Position numbers and translations under genes: made by a program
Assembly (NCBI RefSeq): GCF_019656335.1
Contig: NZ_BPLZ01000008.1
Location: 1 to 64,000 of the forward strand
Length of the DNA stretch: 64,000 nt
DNA from: Pseudomonas sp. NCCP-436
Lineage (GTDB): Bacteria > Pseudomonadota > Gammaproteobacteria > Pseudomonadales > Pseudomonadaceae
Reading direction: 5' to 3'
Notes under the pieces: model-generated
What the model saw: only the letters and a program-made list of their open reading frames with translations
Database searches by the model: none
What the model was told of the DNA's origin: nothing
Shown here: positions 36,865 to 45,955 of the stretch, one piece after another
Position numbering within the stretch: the stretch's first letter is position 1
Layout of the letters: each line of letters starts with the position of its first letter

Positions 36865-36898
36865 CATAAAAAAACCGCCCCGAAGGGCGGTTTTTTAT
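36865..36898. terminator. Bidirectional terminator between pgaD and glcB
   Basis: A very strong stem (ACCGCCC-CGAA-GGGCGGT) is flanked by A7 on the left and T6 on the right, so it works on both strands for the convergent pgaD and glcB. Confidence 0.95.
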
Positions 36899-36912
36899 GG
36901 TTGCTGGATATG

Positions 36913-39090
36913 TCAGCGAGCGTTGCGCGCCTTGAACTCGCGGCGACGACGGTGCAGTACCGGCTCGGTATAGCCGTTGGGCTGCTTGGTGCCTTCGATC
37001 ACCAGTTCCAGTGCCGCCTGGAAAGCGACGTTATTGTCGAAGTCCGGAGCCATGGGGCGGTACAGCGGGTCGCCTGCGTTCTGCCGGTCGACCACCGGGG
37101 CCATACGCTTGAGGCTTTCGACCACCTGTTCCTCGCTGACGATGCCATGGCGCAGCCAGTTGGCCAGCAGCTGGCTGGAAATGCGCAGGGTGGCGCGGTC
37201 TTCCATCAGGCCGATGTCATTGATGTCCGGCACCTTGGAGCAGCCGACGCCCTGGTCGATCCAGCGCACCACGTAGCCAAGGATGCCCTGGGCGTTGTTA
37301 TCCAGCTCGTTGCGGATTTCCTCATCGCTCCAGTTGGTGTCCTTGGCCAGCGGGATGGTCAGGATGTCGTCCACCGAGGCCGGAGCACGCTTGGCCAGCT
37401 CGGCCTGACGAGCAGACACGTCGACCTTGTGGTAGTGCAGGGCGTGCAGGGTGGCGGCGGTCGGCGAGGGTACCCAGGCAGTGTTGGCGCCAGACAGTGG
37501 GTGAGCGATCTTTTGCTCAAGCATGGCTGCCATCAGATCCGGCATGGCCCACATGCCCTTGCCGATCTGTGCGCGGCCCCGTAGGCCCGTGGCCAGACCG
37601 ACGTCGACGTTGTTGTTCTCGTAGGCGCCGATCCAGGTCTCGCTCTTCATTGCCGCCTTGCGCACCACCGCGCCGGCTTCCATGGAGGTGTGGATCTCGT
37701 CACCGGTGCGGTCGAGGAAGCCGGTATTGATGAATACCACGCGCTCGCTGGCGGCTTTGATACAGGCCTTGAGGTTGACGGTGGTGCGGCGCTCCTCGTC
37801 CATGATGCCGACCTTCAGGGTGTTGCGCGGCAGACCGAGCACATCCTCGACACGGCCGAACAGCTCGGTGGTGAAGGCCACTTCTTCCGGGCCGTGCATC
37901 TTCGGCTTGACGATATACACGCTGCCGGTACGGCTGTTCTTGCGGCTGGTGTTGCCGTTGAGGTTGTGGATGGCGATCAGGCTGGTGAACAGCGCATCCA
38001 TGATCCCTTCCGGCAGCTCGTTGCCCTGCTCGTCGAGGATTGCCGGGTTGGTCATCAGGTGGCCGACGTTGCGCACGAAGAGCAGGGATCGGCCGTGCAG
38101 GGTGAGTTCGGAACCGTCGACCCTGGTGTAGACGCGATCCGGGTTCATGGTTCGGGTGAAGGTTTTGTCGCCCTTGGTCACTTCCTCAGCCAGGTCGCCT
38201 TTCATCAGGCCCAGCCAGTTGCGATAGACCACGACCTTGTCGTCGGCGTCGACTGCCGCTACGGAGTCCTCGCAGTCCATGATGGTGGTCAGGGCGGCTT
38301 CCATCAGCACGTCCTTGACCCCGGCAGCGTCGGTCTGGCCGATGGGGCTGTTCGGGTCGATCTGGATCTCGAAGTGCAGGCCGTTGTGCTTGAGCAGCAC
38401 GGCGATCGGAGTGGCGGCATCGCCCTGGTAGCCGATCAGTTGGGCTTCGTCACGCAGGCTGCTGTTGCTGCCGTCCTTGAGGCTGACGACCAGGCGGCCG
38501 CCAACGATGGCGTAGCCGGTGGCATCGGCATGGGAGCCAGTGGCCAGCGGCGCCGCCTCGTCGAGGAAGGCGCGGGCGAAGGCAATGACCTTGTCGCCAC
38601 GAATCCTGTTGTAGCCCTTGCCTTTTTCGGCACCGCCTTCCTCGCTGATCACGTCGGTACCGTACAGTGCATCGTACAGCGAGCCCCAGCGGGCATTGGA
38701 GGCGTTCAGGGCGAAGCGGGCGTTCATCACCGGAACTACCAGTTGCGGGCCAGCCAGGCGGGCGATCTCGTCATCGACGTTGCTGGTGGTTACCTGGAAG
38801 TCGGCAGGCTCCGGCAGCAGATAGTCGATCTCCTGGAGGAAGGCTTTGTAGGCAGCCGCGTCATGGGCCTGCCCCTTGCGGGCCTGGTGCCAGGCATCGA
38901 TCTGCGCCTGCAGTTCGTCGCGCTTGGCCAGTAGAGCGCGGTTCTTCGGTGCCAGATCCTGGAACACCGCAGCGGCACCAGCCCAGAACTTGTCGGCAGC
39001 GACGCCGGTACCGGGGATGGCTTCGTTGTTAACGAAGTCGTACAGGGCTTTGGCGACCTGCAGGCCACCGACTTGAACGCGTTCAGTCAT
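36913..39090 (-). CDS. glcB: Malate synthase G
   Basis: The product is 725 aa from the ATG at 39090 ([20 protein letters not shown]), the exact usual length of malate synthase G. It condenses glyoxylate with acetyl-CoA to malate. Conserved regions seen include [16 protein letters not shown] (Mg-binding acidic segment), [13 protein letters not shown] with the catalytic-region residues, and [13 protein letters not shown]. It stands alone on the minus strand and ends at the shared terminator; in pseudomonads this is the sole malate synthase for both glycolate and glyoxylate-cycle growth. A start at 39120 is less likely. Confidence 0.96.
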   Translation of the reverse strand: MTERVQVGGLQVAKALYDFVNNEAIPGTGVAADKFWAGAAAVFQDLAPKNRALLAKRDELQAQIDAWHQARKGQAHDAAAYKAFLQEIDYLLPEPADFQVTTSNVDDEIARLAGPQLVVPVMNARFALNASNARWGSLYDALYGTDVISEEGGAEKGKGYNRIRGDKVIAFARAFLDEAAPLATGSHADATGYAIVGGRLVVSLKDGSNSSLRDEAQLIGYQGDAATPIAVLLKHNGLHFEIQIDPNSPIGQTDAAGVKDVLMEAALTTIMDCEDSVAAVDADDKVVVYRNWLGLMKGDLAEEVTKGDKTFTRTMNPDRVYTRVDGSELTLHGRSLLFVRNVGHLMTNPAILDEQGNELPEGIMDALFTSLIAIHNLNGNTSRKNSRTGSVYIVKPKMHGPEEVAFTTELFGRVEDVLGLPRNTLKVGIMDEERRTTVNLKACIKAASERVVFINTGFLDRTGDEIHTSMEAGAVVRKAAMKSETWIGAYENNNVDVGLATGLRGRAQIGKGMWAMPDLMAAMLEQKIAHPLSGANTAWVPSPTAATLHALHYHKVDVSARQAELAKRAPASVDDILTIPLAKDTNWSDEEIRNELDNNAQGILGYVVRWIDQGVGCSKVPDINDIGLMEDRATLRISSQLLANWLRHGIVSEEQVVESLKRMAPVVDRQNAGDPLYRPMAPDFDNNVAFQAALELVIEGTKQPNGYTEPVLHRRRREFKARNAR

Positions 39091-39391
39091 CACTTGCCTC
39101 ACTCTCTGAGCTTTACTCAATAGCCGCTTCGGGGACGGAGTCGCCGTCTTGTAGTCCGAGGCGCGGCATACTACATCAAGATCCTGGGAAAATGCAGTGG
39201 GGGTGCGTCAGTCTGCGACCGGCAGAGAGGCTGTGGTCACTTTTAGTACGCAATGTATGCAAAATTCTGTCATATTGTCCCATAAAATTAGTAAAAACGT
39301 ACACGCATAAATGAATTGAGGCTGACAGTTCAGCCAATATGCACTAGCGCCGTTTGCCTATACTGGATGAGACACTACCGGAGTCCATCCC
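39091..39391. other. Divergent promoter region of glcB and the GNAT gene
   Basis: 301 bp, AT-rich between 39240 and 39320. A TATACT (39359-39364) about 28 bases before the GNAT gene could be its -10; no -35 is evident. No gene or stem of note was seen. Repeated TTTTAGT/TTAGTAAAAA-like runs around 39240-39296 may be binding sites for glcB control. Confidence 0.4.
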
Positions 39392-39841
39392 ATGCACGTT
39401 AATCCCGCTGCGCCTGCTGATCTCGATACGCTGGTGCCACTGTTTGCTGCCTACCTGCGCTTCTATCGCGTTGTGCGCAGCGAGGCAGAGGTTGCCCGGT
39501 TCCTTGGCGAGCGTCTGGAGCGGGGGGATTCGCGGCTGTTCGTTGCCTGTAACGAAGCCGGGGCAGCGCTGGGATTCGTCCAGCTGTATCCCTTTCATGC
39601 CTCGCTGGAACTGAAGTCGGCCTGGCTGTTAAGTGATCTGTATGTCGATGAGGCGGCCCGTCGTCGTGGTGTGGGCGAGGCCCTTATGCAGGCTGCCCGG
39701 CGCCATGCCGAGGCCAGTGGAGCCTGCGGCCTGCAGCTGGAGACGGCCGCATCCAACCATCAGGCGCAGCGTCTCTACGAGCGACTAGGCTATCGGCGCG
39801 ACACGGTTTTCCATACCTACTGGCTGGCACTGGGCAACTGA
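39392..39841 (+). CDS. GNAT-family N-acetyltransferase
   Basis: 149 aa, a single GNAT domain. The acetyl-CoA pyrophosphate loop reads RRRGVGEALM (about residues 89-98), preceded by the beta-4 strand LLSDLYVDEAARR, and followed by AASNHQAQRLYERLGY, the typical motif B. The acceptor (small amine or protein) cannot be told. The start ATG follows GGAG. A gap of only 35 bp to the next gene suggests a small operon with the GcvR-like protein. Confidence 0.9.
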   Translation: MHVNPAAPADLDTLVPLFAAYLRFYRVVRSEAEVARFLGERLERGDSRLFVACNEAGAALGFVQLYPFHASLELKSAWLLSDLYVDEAARRRGVGEALMQAARRHAEASGACGLQLETAASNHQAQRLYERLGYRRDTVFHTYWLALGN

Positions 39842-39876
39842 AAGGCGCCGGACAAATGCGAAGCGAGGGCAAACAG

Positions 39877-40413
39877 ATGGATCATCTCGTATTGACGGTA
39901 ATCGCTGAGGATCAGCCGGGGCTGGTCGAGCGGCTGGCCGGCTGCGTTGCAGCGCATGGCGGCAACTGGCTGGAGAGCCGCATGGCGCGCATGGCCGGGC
40001 AGTTCGCCGGCATCGTGCGGGTGGATGTGCCGGTGGCGGCGCACTTTGGTCTGGCTCGTGCGCTGGAAGGACTCGGGGCAATGGGCATCCGTGTACAGCT
40101 GGCGCCCAGCGGCAGGGAGCCGCAACGCCGGTTCAGAGCAATACGCCTGGAGCTGGTGGGCAATGATCGGCCTGGCATCGTGCGTGACATAAGCCGGTTG
40201 CTGGCCGAGCAGGGTGTCAATCTGGAAAATCTGCTTACTGATGTGGCGCCGGCTCCGATGAGCGGTGAAATGCTGTTCAGTGCCCAGGCTCTTCTGGCGG
40301 TGCCGGAGAGTCTGACGCTGGAAGCGCTACAGGCGCAGCTGGAGAGTCTGGCCGACGATTTGATGGTGGAGTTGAACCTGCGTCAGGATGAAGCGGGTAG
40401 TGGGACGGGTTGA
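39877..40413 (+). CDS. GcvR-like double-ACT regulator
   Basis: The product is 178 aa from the ATG at 39877 (MDHLVLTVIAEDQPG); an in-frame ATG at 39856 adds seven residues. It has two ACT domains: residues about 3-70 (AEDQPGLVERLAGCVAAHGGNW) and about 85-165 (VGNDRPGIVRDISRLLAEQGVNL). This is the layout of GcvR, which binds glycine and restrains the activator GcvA of the glycine-cleavage operon in E. coli. No gcv gene is nearby, so that role is an inference by family. An ATCCACG/CGTGGAT stem follows at 40422-40440. Confidence 0.8.
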   Translation: MDHLVLTVIAEDQPGLVERLAGCVAAHGGNWLESRMARMAGQFAGIVRVDVPVAAHFGLARALEGLGAMGIRVQLAPSGREPQRRFRAIRLELVGNDRPGIVRDISRLLAEQGVNLENLLTDVAPAPMSGEMLFSAQALLAVPESLTLEALQAQLESLADDLMVELNLRQDEAGSGTG

Positions 40414-40629
40414 AACCGGATATCCACGGCAGACGTGGATCAGTCTGTGGACAAGCTGGGGAGTGCCGCGGCGCTGGCAGCTGTTCCGCGGCTTTCCGTC
40501 GTCTGGCTGAAAAAACAGCACAATCAATAGGTTGTCTACAAAGGTGAGTGAATCTGTGTGCGTGGATGAGGCCGCAGTCGCGCCATGGCGGGCGCAGCCT
40601 TCTCTTGCCGGAGGATTTGCGGACAGCCT

Positions 40630-41523
40630 TCAGGCATTGGTCTGTTTTCGCAGGCTGCGCCAGATATCCAGACTGTATACGGCCAGGCCTGCCCAGATGA
40701 AGCAGAAGGACACCAGGGTGGTATGGTCGAAGTGCTCGTCGAACAGGAAGATCGCCTGCAGCAGTACCAGCGTCGGGGCAATGTATTGCAGGAAACCCAG
40801 GGTGGTGTAGGGCAGGTGTCGGGCCGCGGCGTTGAAACACACCAGCGGGATCAATGTCACCGGGCCTGCGGCGATCAGCCACAGTGCCTCAGAGGTGCCC
40901 CAGAAGCTCAGCTGAGTGCTGCTGGCAGCCGGGTGCAGCAGCAGCCAGATCAGTGCAGCCGGTAGTAGCAGCCAGGTTTCCACTACCAAACCGGGCAGCG
41001 CAGCTACCGGGGCCTGTTTACGGATCAGTCCGTAGAACGCGAAGGTCAGCGCCAGTACCAGGGATACCCAGGGCAGGCTGCCGACCTGCCAGACCTGCTG
41101 CATGACGCCGACTGCAGCCAGCGCAACGGCCAGCCACTGCAGGCGGCGCAGGCGCTCGCCGAGCAGCAGCAGGCCGAGCAGTACGTTGACCAGTGGGTTG
41201 ATGTAGTAGCCCAGGCTGGCTTCCAGCATGCGATCGTTGTTCACCGCCCAGACATACACCAGCCAGTTGCTGGCGATCAACGCGCCACTGCCGGCCAGTA
41301 CCAGCAGCCGGCGTGGATGGGTACGTAGTTCACGCCACCAGCCAGGGTGTTTCCAGACAAGCAGCAGAGCAGCGCCGAAAAGTGCCGACCAGAGGATCCG
41401 GTGGACGATGATCTCCAGTGCCGGAACGCTTTGAATAGCCTTGAAATAGAGGGGGAACAGGCCCCAGATGACGTAGGCACTGAGGCCCAGGATGTAGCCG
41501 CGCTGCGGATTGGCGGTGGACAT
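40630..41523 (-). CDS. rarD: RarD-type EamA-family transporter
   Basis: The product is 297 aa from the ATG at 41523 (MSTANPQRGYILGLSAYVIWG). It has ten hydrophobic segments in two EamA halves. GYILGLSAYVIWGLFPLYFK is the typical RarD opening. RarD is a putative exporter of unknown substrate, once linked to chloramphenicol sensitivity; EamA carriers move amino acids or metabolites. It is a single gene, and the open frame upstream to 41658 is not supported. It converges with the GcvR-like gene. Confidence 0.88.
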   Translation of the reverse strand: MSTANPQRGYILGLSAYVIWGLFPLYFKAIQSVPALEIIVHRILWSALFGAALLLVWKHPGWWRELRTHPRRLLVLAGSGALIASNWLVYVWAVNNDRMLEASLGYYINPLVNVLLGLLLLGERLRRLQWLAVALAAVGVMQQVWQVGSLPWVSLVLALTFAFYGLIRKQAPVAALPGLVVETWLLLPAALIWLLLHPAASSTQLSFWGTSEALWLIAAGPVTLIPLVCFNAAARHLPYTTLGFLQYIAPTLVLLQAIFLFDEHFDHTTLVSFCFIWAGLAVYSLDIWRSLRKQTNA

Positions 41524-41680
41524 CGGAGATCCTTGGTGGGTCGCTAACGGAAGCTGCAAAATTCTAGTGGCTGGCCCCGGTGCTGTCTGTGGCAGCAGGT
41601 ACTGTCTGGCGTCAGGTGTGCGGAAAGCTGTAACGCAGATTTTACGTGTTGCCGGCAACTGTACAGGTGTCCTTGAAGCT

Positions 41681-42655
41681 TCAGAATAGTCGCAGTGGCT
41701 CCTCGTCGAGCGCGGCTAGCTGCTCGCGAAGGGCCAGAATCTGCTCGCCCCAGTAGCGTTCCCCGGCAAACCAGGGAAAGGCCAGTGGGAAGGCCGGGTC
41801 GTCCCAGCGCCGGGCAATCCAGGCGCTGTGGTGGAGCAGGCGCAGCGCCCGCAGTCCTTCGATCAGCGGCAGCTCGCGGGCGTCGAAGTCATGGAATTCC
41901 TGATAGCCATCGACCAGCTCGGCCAACTGGCCCAGGCGTTCTTGGCGTTCACCGGCCAGCATCATCCACAGGTCCTGTACAGCCGGCCCCATACGGCAGT
42001 CATCCAAATCGACCATGTGGATACTGTCGTCACGGCACAGCAGATTGCCCGGATGGCAGTCGCCGTGCAGGCGGATAGGTGTGTAGTGGATGCGGGCGAA
42101 GAGTTTGTCGAGGCGCTTGAGAAGGTCGCGCGCCACGGACTCGTAGGCCGGCAGCAGAGCAGCCGGAATAAAGCCGCCGTCCAGCAGAAAGGCCAGAGCG
42201 GCATGGCCGAAACTCTGCACTGAAAGGGTTTCGCGGTGGACAAAGGGACGGCTGGCTGCGATCGCATGCAGACGTCCGAGCAGTTGCCCGAGGCGGTATA
42301 GCTGATCCGGGTTGCCTGGCTCCGGTGCCCGGCCGCCGCGCCGCTCAAACAGGGCGAAGCGAAAGCCGGCTTGCTCGAAAAGAGTTTCTCCGTCGTGCCG
42401 CAGGGGCGCCACTACGGGGATTTCATGCTCGGCCAGTTCGTGACTGAAAGCGTGCTCCTCAAGAATCGCCGCGTCGCTCCAGCGATCCGGCCGGTAGAAT
42501 TTGGCGATCAGCGGCGCCTTGCCTTCTATACCGACCTGGTAGACGCGGTTTTCATAGCTGTTGAGTGCCAGCACACGGGCATCGCTGAGATGGCCGAGGT
42601 TTTCGACGGCGTCTAGTACCAGATCCGGGGTGAGGCTGGAGAAGGGGTGGCTCAT
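41681..42655 (-). CDS. srkA: Stress response Ser/Thr protein kinase (YihE/SrkA)
   Basis: 324 aa, an aminoglycoside-phosphotransferase-like kinase. The ATP lysine lies in PLIAKFYRP, the catalytic loop is LHGDCHPGNLL, and the Mg-binding aspartate is in MVDLDDCRMG. SrkA counters stress-induced cell death in E. coli by phosphorylating unknown targets. Length and all motifs agree with the family. It is on its own, with 45 bp to modE downstream in coordinates but upstream in transcription. Confidence 0.92.
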   Translation of the reverse strand: MSHPFSSLTPDLVLDAVENLGHLSDARVLALNSYENRVYQVGIEGKAPLIAKFYRPDRWSDAAILEEHAFSHELAEHEIPVVAPLRHDGETLFEQAGFRFALFERRGGRAPEPGNPDQLYRLGQLLGRLHAIAASRPFVHRETLSVQSFGHAALAFLLDGGFIPAALLPAYESVARDLLKRLDKLFARIHYTPIRLHGDCHPGNLLCRDDSIHMVDLDDCRMGPAVQDLWMMLAGERQERLGQLAELVDGYQEFHDFDARELPLIEGLRALRLLHHSAWIARRWDDPAFPLAFPWFAGERYWGEQILALREQLAALDEEPLRLF

Positions 42656-42700
42656 GTCTGGCTCCGCGCGGGTGGGGCTACAGTCTAGCGGCTTATGTCA

Positions 42701-43465
42701 TCAGGGCAGGGTACCAAGCAGCACCTGGACGGGCGAAAAGCAGGCACGGATCAGGGTGCCAGTATTCAGCCTCAGGGCGTTGAGTCTCGGCGGATCGACC
42801 AGCGCACACAGGGTCTGGCCGCTGGCCATGGCGATCCGCACTTCGACGGGGCCGTTGTCAGCATTGAGGATCTGCATGACCCGGCCTTCGAGCTGGTTTA
42901 ATCCAAGAGGAACGCTCTCTTCCGGAGCCTGCAGGTGTAGCCAGCCGGCCTTGATCAGGGCCACCACGCTGTTGCCGGGGGCCAGCTGCAACTGTTCGGT
43001 ACTGGCATGGGTGATCTGAGCTATCAGGTGGGGGCCGCCGCTTAACTCGATATCGATCAGGTCATTGTGTCCCAGGGGGCGGACTTCGCGTACCCGGCCG
43101 CTCAACTGGTTGCGGGCGCTGGTGCGCAACATCAGACGGCCGAGCAGTTGCAGGTCGGCATCGTCGTCCAGACTCTGCAGCAGCTGCGTCTGTATCGACT
43201 GCAAGCGTTGATGCAGGGCCAGCAGGCGTTCGCCGGCCGCTGTCAGCCGTGCGCCACCGCCGCCTTTGCCGCCTACGCTACGGCTGACCAAGGGCTGCTC
43301 TGCGAGGTTGTTCAGCTCGTCGATGGCGTCCCAGGCTGCCTTGTAGCTGAGTCCGGCGGCCCGGGCTGCACGGGTGATGGAGCCCTGCACGGCGATCTGT
43401 TCCAGCAGTGCCAGGCGCTTGGGGCGCTGGCCGAGTAGTTGGGCGAGTGAGCTAAGCGATGACAT
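42701..43465 (-). CDS. modE: ModE-type molybdate-responsive regulator
   Basis: The product is 254 aa from the ATG at 43465 (MSSLSSLAQLLGQRP). The N-terminal winged helix-turn-helix (LLEQIAVQGSITRAARAAGLSYKAAWDAID) has the ModE signature, including SRSVGGKGGGGARLT. Two tandem TOBE/Mop domains follow (about 120-185 and 190-254: RNQLSGRVREVR and LNQLEGRVMQIL), which bind molybdate. ModE represses molybdate uptake when the metal is plentiful. No modABC genes are in the window, so its targets lie elsewhere. Confidence 0.9.
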   Translation of the reverse strand: MSSLSSLAQLLGQRPKRLALLEQIAVQGSITRAARAAGLSYKAAWDAIDELNNLAEQPLVSRSVGGKGGGGARLTAAGERLLALHQRLQSIQTQLLQSLDDDADLQLLGRLMLRTSARNQLSGRVREVRPLGHNDLIDIELSGGPHLIAQITHASTEQLQLAPGNSVVALIKAGWLHLQAPEESVPLGLNQLEGRVMQILNADNGPVEVRIAMASGQTLCALVDPPRLNALRLNTGTLIRACFSPVQVLLGTLP

Positions 43466-43526
43466 GTGGCTGTGAACGACAAACGGGGGTGGCGGCACAG
43501 TGGGCGAGCTTGCCCGGCGCGTCAAG

Positions 43527-44267
43527 TCAGATGTCTCCGGGGCGCGGGGTGCGCGCCAGACAGTAAAGATCAATTCGCGCCGCACCAGCCTGGCGCAGCA
43601 GGCGCGCCAGTGCTTCGGCCGTGGCACCGGTGGTCATTACGTCGTCGACCAGCGCCAGGTGACTGCCCGCCAGCGAGCCAGTGCTGCCCAGGGTGAAGGC
43701 ACGGCGTAGATTGCGTTTGCGTGAGGCGGCATCCAGACCCTGTTGCGCCGGTGTTTCCTGATGCCGTTGCAACCAGTTGCCGTGAGCCGGCAGCTGCAGT
43801 CTGGCACCGAGCCAGTCGGCCAGCATCTGAGCCTGATTGAATCCCCGCTGACGTTGCCGCAGACGCGCCAGGGGAACCGGCAGCAAGGCCTGAGGGCGCG
43901 GCAGGTTTTCCGCATAGGCGTGCAACAGGTGTTCAGCCAGCAGTTCGGCAAGCAAGCGACCATAGGGCCAACGCGCCTGGTGCTTGAAACGGTTGATCAG
44001 GCTGTCCACCGGGAAAGCATAGCGCCAGCAGGCCTCGACGCGGGTAAAGGTCGGGGGATGCTTCTGGCAGTTGCCGCAGATCAGTCCGTCAGCTGCTAAT
44101 GGCAGTGCGCAGATCCGGCAGTGCGCGCCAAGCCAGGGTAATTCGGCCTCGCAGGAGCTGCACAGATCCCTCTGCGCATGGTCGGCGGCTTCGTCACAGA
44201 GCTGGCAGCGACGTTGCTGCCGCAGCCAGGGCAGGCGTGATAGGGAGCGAAAGGCGAGAACGGACAT
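43527..44267 (-). CDS. comF: ComF-family phosphoribosyltransferase-like protein
   Basis: The product is 246 aa from the ATG at 44267 (MSVLAFRSLSRLPW). The N-terminal part has three pairs of cysteines (CQLC, CSSC, CRIC, then CGNC) in a zinc-ribbon arrangement, and the C-terminal phosphoribosyltransferase domain has the PRPP loop LALVDDVMTTGATAEAL. ComF relatives are needed for DNA uptake in competent bacteria; in pseudomonads the gene sits next to bioB. The open frame extends back to 44801 but that region belongs to the next gene and the bioB promoter. Confidence 0.9.
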   Translation of the reverse strand: MSVLAFRSLSRLPWLRQQRRCQLCDEAADHAQRDLCSSCEAELPWLGAHCRICALPLAADGLICGNCQKHPPTFTRVEACWRYAFPVDSLINRFKHQARWPYGRLLAELLAEHLLHAYAENLPRPQALLPVPLARLRQRQRGFNQAQMLADWLGARLQLPAHGNWLQRHQETPAQQGLDAASRKRNLRRAFTLGSTGSLAGSHLALVDDVMTTGATAEALARLLRQAGAARIDLYCLARTPRPGDI

Positions 44268-44317
44268 GGCAGGCTCATCCTTGAGCAGCGACGGGTTTGA
44301 TCCGAGCCTAGCATGCC

Positions 44318-44609
44318 TTAGCGAATCAGCCAGCCCATCACCATCAGGCCCAGTAGCAGCCAGACAACGGCAGCGAGGATCGAGCGGCGCAGCAGGGCGC
44401 GTACGGCATTGAGCAGAAACAGCAGGCCGAAGGCCAGCAAAATGAAGCTGAAAATGGAGGGGCTCATGCCGATGGCGTCGGCCAGCCCGTGGAAAAAGGC
44501 GTCCAGCGCGTCGCCAATGGCCCCCAGGGTGCCGGACAGTGTCCACCACAAAGCGGATGATGCGGCCCAGTACCTGCCCGAGTCCTTCAAAAAAACCTTC
44601 TGCCTGCAT
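44318..44609 (-). pseudogene. Small membrane protein gene broken by a frameshift
   Basis: Two overlapping frames each give half of a plausible protein. From ATG 44609 one frame gives MQAEGFFEGLGQVLGRII and RFVVDT. At about 44540 the sense shifts to the next frame, which goes on as LSGTLGAIGDALDAFFHGLA, then a membrane helix FSFILLAFGLLFLLNAV, a basic turn and a second helix ending MVMGWLIR, stopping at 44318. Joined, this is a 97-residue two-helix protein like the PA0490-type neighbour of comF that I recall from P. aeruginosa. A one-base insertion or two-base loss near 44540 explains it; a sequencing error is possible. Confidence 0.7.
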
Positions 44610-44685
44610 GTGTGGCGCTCTGATGGAGAGAACAGTCATTGGGCATTCTGCTATGACAGAAGTTCTGTGATTAAAAAATATACAG

Positions 44686-44717
44686 ACGTAAACCTTTTTG
44701 TTTCTTGAGGTTGACAG
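44686..44717. promoter_or_regulatory. Putative BirA operator of the biotin operon
   Basis: ACGTAAACC (44686-44694), 14 bases, GGTTGACAG (44709-44717). It agrees with the BirA palindrome TTGTAAACC-N14/16-GGTTTACAA at most positions. The right half covers the -35 box of bioB, so biotin-loaded BirA would block transcription. Confidence 0.75.
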
Positions 44718-44738
44718 AGGGCGGGCCCTCCTTATGAT
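44711..44738 (+). promoter_or_regulatory. Sigma-70 promoter of bioB
   Basis: TTGACA (44711-44716), 16-base spacer, TATGAT (44733-44738). The spacer contains a perfect GAGGGC-GG-GCCCTC palindrome (44717-44730). The leader to the bioB ATG is about 45 bases. Confidence 0.85.
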
Positions 44739-44791
44739 GGCCTCAGCCTGACCCACCACAACAGATGCCCCAGGCGTCGAAGGAACATCCG

Positions 44792-45850
44792 ATGAGCGCA
44801 ACCGCCGCCCCTGCCATCCGCCATGACTGGACGCTCGCCGAGGTGCGCGCGCTGTTCGATCAGCCTTTCAACGATTTGTTGTTCCAGGCGCAGAGCGTTC
44901 ATCGTCAGCACTTCGATCCCAACCGCGTGCAGGTTTCGACCCTGTTGTCGATCAAGACCGGCGCCTGTCCGGAAGACTGCAAGTACTGTCCGCAGTCCGG
45001 TCACTACAACACCGGTCTGGACAAGGAAAAGCTGATGGAGGTGCAGAAGGTGCTGGAGGCCGCTGCCGAGGCCAAGGCCATCGGCTCCACGCGCTTCTGC
45101 ATGGGCGCGGCGTGGAAGCATCCGTCGGCCAGGGACATGCCCTACGTGCTGGAAATGGTCAAAGGCGTGAAGAAGCTCGGTCTGGAAACCTGCATGACCC
45201 TCGGCCGTCTGGACCAGGAGCAGACCCGCGCCCTGGCCGAAGCGGGGCTGGACTACTACAACCACAACCTCGATACCTCGCCGGAGTTCTACGGCAACAT
45301 CATCACCACCCGCACCTACGCCGAGCGCCTGCAGACCCTGGCCTATGTGCGCGAGGCGGGGATGAAGATCTGTTCCGGCGGCATCCTCGGCATGGGCGAG
45401 TCGGTGGATGACCGTGCCGGCTTGCTGATTCAACTGGCCAACCTGCCGGAGCACCCGGAGAGCGTGCCGATCAACATGCTGGTCAAGGTCAAGGGTACAC
45501 CGCTGGCCGAGGAGAAGGATGTCGATCCGTTCGACTTCATCCGCACCCTGGCCGTGGCGCGCATCATGATGCCGAAATCCCACGTGCGCCTGTCCGCCGG
45601 GCGCGAGCAGATGAACGAACAGATGCAGGCCCTGGCCTTCATGGCTGGTGCCAACTCGATCTTCTATGGCGAAAAGCTGTTGACCACTGCCAATCCGCAG
45701 GCCGAGAAGGACATGCAGTTGTTCAGGCGCCTCGGCATCAAGCCGGAGGAGCGCGAGGAGCACGCCGACGAGGTGCATCAGGCCGCCATCGAGCAGGCGC
45801 TGATCGAGCAGCGCGACGCGCAGCTGTTCTACAACGCCGCCTCGGCTTGA
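44792..45850 (+). CDS. bioB: Biotin synthase
   Basis: The product is 352 aa from the ATG at 44792, with AAGGA eight bases before. It is a radical-SAM enzyme that inserts sulfur into dethiobiotin. The SAM-cluster motif is CPEDCKYC; further conserved parts are [23 protein letters not shown] and the KxxxR-rich region [11 protein letters not shown] near the C-terminus. It is first of bioBFHCD, and its promoter carries the BirA-like operator. An in-frame ATG at 44765 is unlikely. Confidence 0.97.
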   Translation: MSATAAPAIRHDWTLAEVRALFDQPFNDLLFQAQSVHRQHFDPNRVQVSTLLSIKTGACPEDCKYCPQSGHYNTGLDKEKLMEVQKVLEAAAEAKAIGSTRFCMGAAWKHPSARDMPYVLEMVKGVKKLGLETCMTLGRLDQEQTRALAEAGLDYYNHNLDTSPEFYGNIITTRTYAERLQTLAYVREAGMKICSGGILGMGESVDDRAGLLIQLANLPEHPESVPINMLVKVKGTPLAEEKDVDPFDFIRTLAVARIMMPKSHVRLSAGREQMNEQMQALAFMAGANSIFYGEKLLTTANPQAEKDMQLFRRLGIKPEEREEHADEVHQAAIEQALIEQRDAQLFYNAASA

Positions 45851-45858
45851 TATCCCTT

Positions 45859-45935
45859 GGTGGATGGATGAAGCGTCATCCACCCTACGCCGCTTGATCT
45901 GAGGCGTAGGGGGGATAACCCGCTTGCGGTTATCC
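45859..45935. repeat. Triple-hairpin palindromic repeat between bioB and bioF
   Basis: Three perfect inverted repeats sit side by side: GGTGGATG (45859-45866) / CATCCACC (45877-45884), CCCTACGCC (45883-45891) / GGCGTAGGG (45903-45911), and GGATAACC (45913-45920) / GGTTATCC (45928-45935). The composition resembles the dispersed GTGGATGA...TCATCCACCCTACG repeats common in pseudomonads. It fills the 105-bp gap and may stabilise bioB mRNA or lower bioF. Confidence 0.75.
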
Positions 45936-45955
45936 ACCGACCCTTGGTGCACTTC

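Noticed and set aside
43527..44801. A single 424-aa protein covering comF and the region up to the bioB promoter
   Set aside because: The first 178 codons include the bioB control region and the membrane-protein gene in mixed frames. ComF itself starts at 44267 with a normal size.
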